A stretch of 64,000 nucleotides of DNA from Verrucomicrobiaceae bacterium (GTDB lineage Bacteria; Verrucomicrobiota; Verrucomicrobiia; Verrucomicrobiales; Verrucomicrobiaceae). The translations under genes were made by a program, and so were the position numbers. Location: assembly GCA_027487315.1 (NCBI GenBank), contig JAIYDW010000094.1:18844-82843 (forward strand). Reading direction: 5' to 3'. Positions 63,258 to 64,000 of this stretch are shown here, in pieces (position 1 is the stretch's first letter; each line of letters opens with the position of its first letter). The notes beneath the pieces are model-generated. The model was not told the DNA's origin. It ran no database searches and saw only the letters and a program-made list of their open reading frames with translations.

Positions 63258-63659
63258 TTACTTCTCAAACGCAAACTTCCCGCTGCCCGCAAACAAAAGC
63301 GTCAAATAGCCCGCAAGATAAAGAAACGCCTTCTCGCCCCCCTGCTCCCCGCCAAACACACCCCCGTGCACCAGGAAAAACGCCACCGCCATGCAAATGG
63401 CCAGCGTCAGTGAAGCGAACCGGGTCAAGAAGCCCACAATCAGCAGCGCCGAACACCCCACCTCAGCAAACACCGTCAGCGCCAAACTGATCTGCGAACC
63501 CACCCCCAGCGGATCATTGAACCCCTTCGCAATCTTCCCAAACCCCTGCAGCTTCGGCCACCCGTGAAGCATCAACATCGACAGCCCCAGCGTCAAACGC
63601 AGCAGCAGTAAACCCAGGTCTGTCGAAAGCGGAATGAAAGAGAGGCGCAGGAATTTCAT
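63258..63659 (-). CDS. DoxX-family membrane protein
   Basis: The 133-residue product has four hydrophobic segments and the DoxX pattern: LGLLLLRLTLGLSMLMLHGW with PKLQGFGKIAKGF, ALTVFAEVGCSALLIVGFLT, RFASLTLAICMAVAFFLVHG, and a last helix ending GSGKFAF. DoxX proteins are inner-membrane proteins with varied redox or respiratory associations. There is no linked partner here. It converges on the ROK gene with a 5-bp gap. Confidence 0.88.
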   Translation of the reverse strand: MKFLRLSFIPLSTDLGLLLLRLTLGLSMLMLHGWPKLQGFGKIAKGFNDPLGVGSQISLALTVFAEVGCSALLIVGFLTRFASLTLAICMAVAFFLVHGGVFGGEQGGEKAFLYLAGYLTLLFAGSGKFAFEK

Positions 63660-63770
63660 CAGCGCCCATCATGCCCCAAATCCCGCTGCACGCTAGCCAG
63701 GATTCATCCCCCGAATTCATCCTCCGTTGCCACACCCTTCCACCCGTGGCACACTCCCCCCCTCACTCGG

Positions 63771-64000
63771 ATGCTCCCCGCCATCGACGCCTTCATCCTC
63801 CACCTCGCCACCGAGCGCGGCCTCTCCGTCAACTACCAACTCCTCGTCCGCCGCGTCCTCGAATCCCTCGCCGATTGGCTCAAAACCAAGCACCAAATCG
63901 AAACCCCGGCCGACGTCACCACCGCCCTTCTCTCCGAACACCTCGTCCAACGCAAAAAAGACGGCCTCGCCGCCTCCAGCGCCCGCGTCGAACTCATCGC
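63771..64000 (+). CDS. Tyrosine recombinase, N-terminal part (XerC/D-like, partial)
   Basis: From ATG 63771 76 codons are seen before the window ends. They encode MLPAIDAFILHLATERGLSV, YQLLVRRVLESLADWLKT and later LLSEHLVQRKKDGLAASSAR. This is the SAM-like core-binding domain of Xer-type site-specific recombinases. The catalytic domain lies outside, so chromosome-dimer resolution cannot be told from an integrase function. No flanking repeat pointing to a mobile element is visible. Confidence 0.8.
   Translation, partial: MLPAIDAFILHLATERGLSVNYQLLVRRVLESLADWLKTKHQIETPADVTTALLSEHLVQRKKDGLAASSARVELI

Noticed and set aside
9233..64000. Genomic island bounded by tRNA-Arg and the tyrosine recombinase
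   Set aside because: No second copy of the tRNA 3' end was seen elsewhere in the window, the recombinase looks Xer-like and is cut by the window edge, and housekeeping genes (coaX) lie between.

Overview
The window reads as chromosomal DNA of a high-GC bacterium of the phylum Verrucomicrobiota (Verrucomicrobiaceae-like). This rests on the style of its secreted proteins (a C-terminal module and NxxGxxxF-type tandem repeats that I associate with that phylum), the scarcity of Shine-Dalgarno sequences, and a C-rich coding strand. No 16S rRNA is present, so the taxonomy is an inference. The C-rich genes cast very long open reading frames on the opposite strand, which are not annotated.

Layout. 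(1) 1-9 kb: the start of an exported or membrane protein running off the left edge, a degenerate HtrA-like protein fused to TPRs, tandem and REP-like repeats, a 1215-residue secreted Ig-fold protein, a small membrane protein, an 800-bp stretch with no recognisable gene, and a secreted discoidin-like Gly-rich protein. (2) 9.2-18 kb: tRNA-Arg(CCU), then a first block of polysaccharide genes: membrane GT2, deacetylase-like protein, a nucleotide-sugar dehydrogenase/epimerase pair on the minus strand, a GT39-like enzyme and two GT4 enzymes. (3) 18-30.5 kb: a 22-bp tandem repeat array, an HU-like/DUF4469-like protein, a 2583-residue secreted mosaic protein and the first of two paralogous TIG proteins. 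(4) 30.5-47 kb: the main assembly block, with GT4, methyltransferases, Wzx-like flippase, GT8-like and GT2 enzymes, OafA-like acyltransferase, two further GTs, an MBOAT/SGNH pair, a Wzy/WaaL-like polymerase and another GT4. (5) 47-60.7 kb: a PLDc_N-like membrane protein, a Wzz/BY-kinase, the second TIG paralogue, an EEP-family hydrolase with a pilin-like peptide and a lipoprotein, an outer-membrane barrel, a secreted EF-hand-like protein, an OPX (Wza-like) lipoprotein, a WbaP-like initiating transferase and a GT2. (6) 60.7-64 kb: HAD phosphatase, type III pantothenate kinase, ROK kinase, DoxX and the start of a tyrosine recombinase.

Together, regions 2, 4 and 5 hold an almost complete Wzx/Wzy-type pathway: WbaP-like initiation, about ten glycosyltransferases, O-acyl and methyl decoration, flipping, polymerisation, chain-length control and export. 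The OPX protein is short and stands beside a predicted outer-membrane barrel, which suggests a two-component outer-membrane exit. The large Ig/TIG/propeller proteins between the blocks are probably secreted surface or matrix proteins. Apart from genes, the window is rich in repeats: 35-bp and 22-bp tandem arrays, REP-like palindromes, a dispersed 80-bp element, a 178-bp foldback element, and dyads resembling regulator-binding sites.
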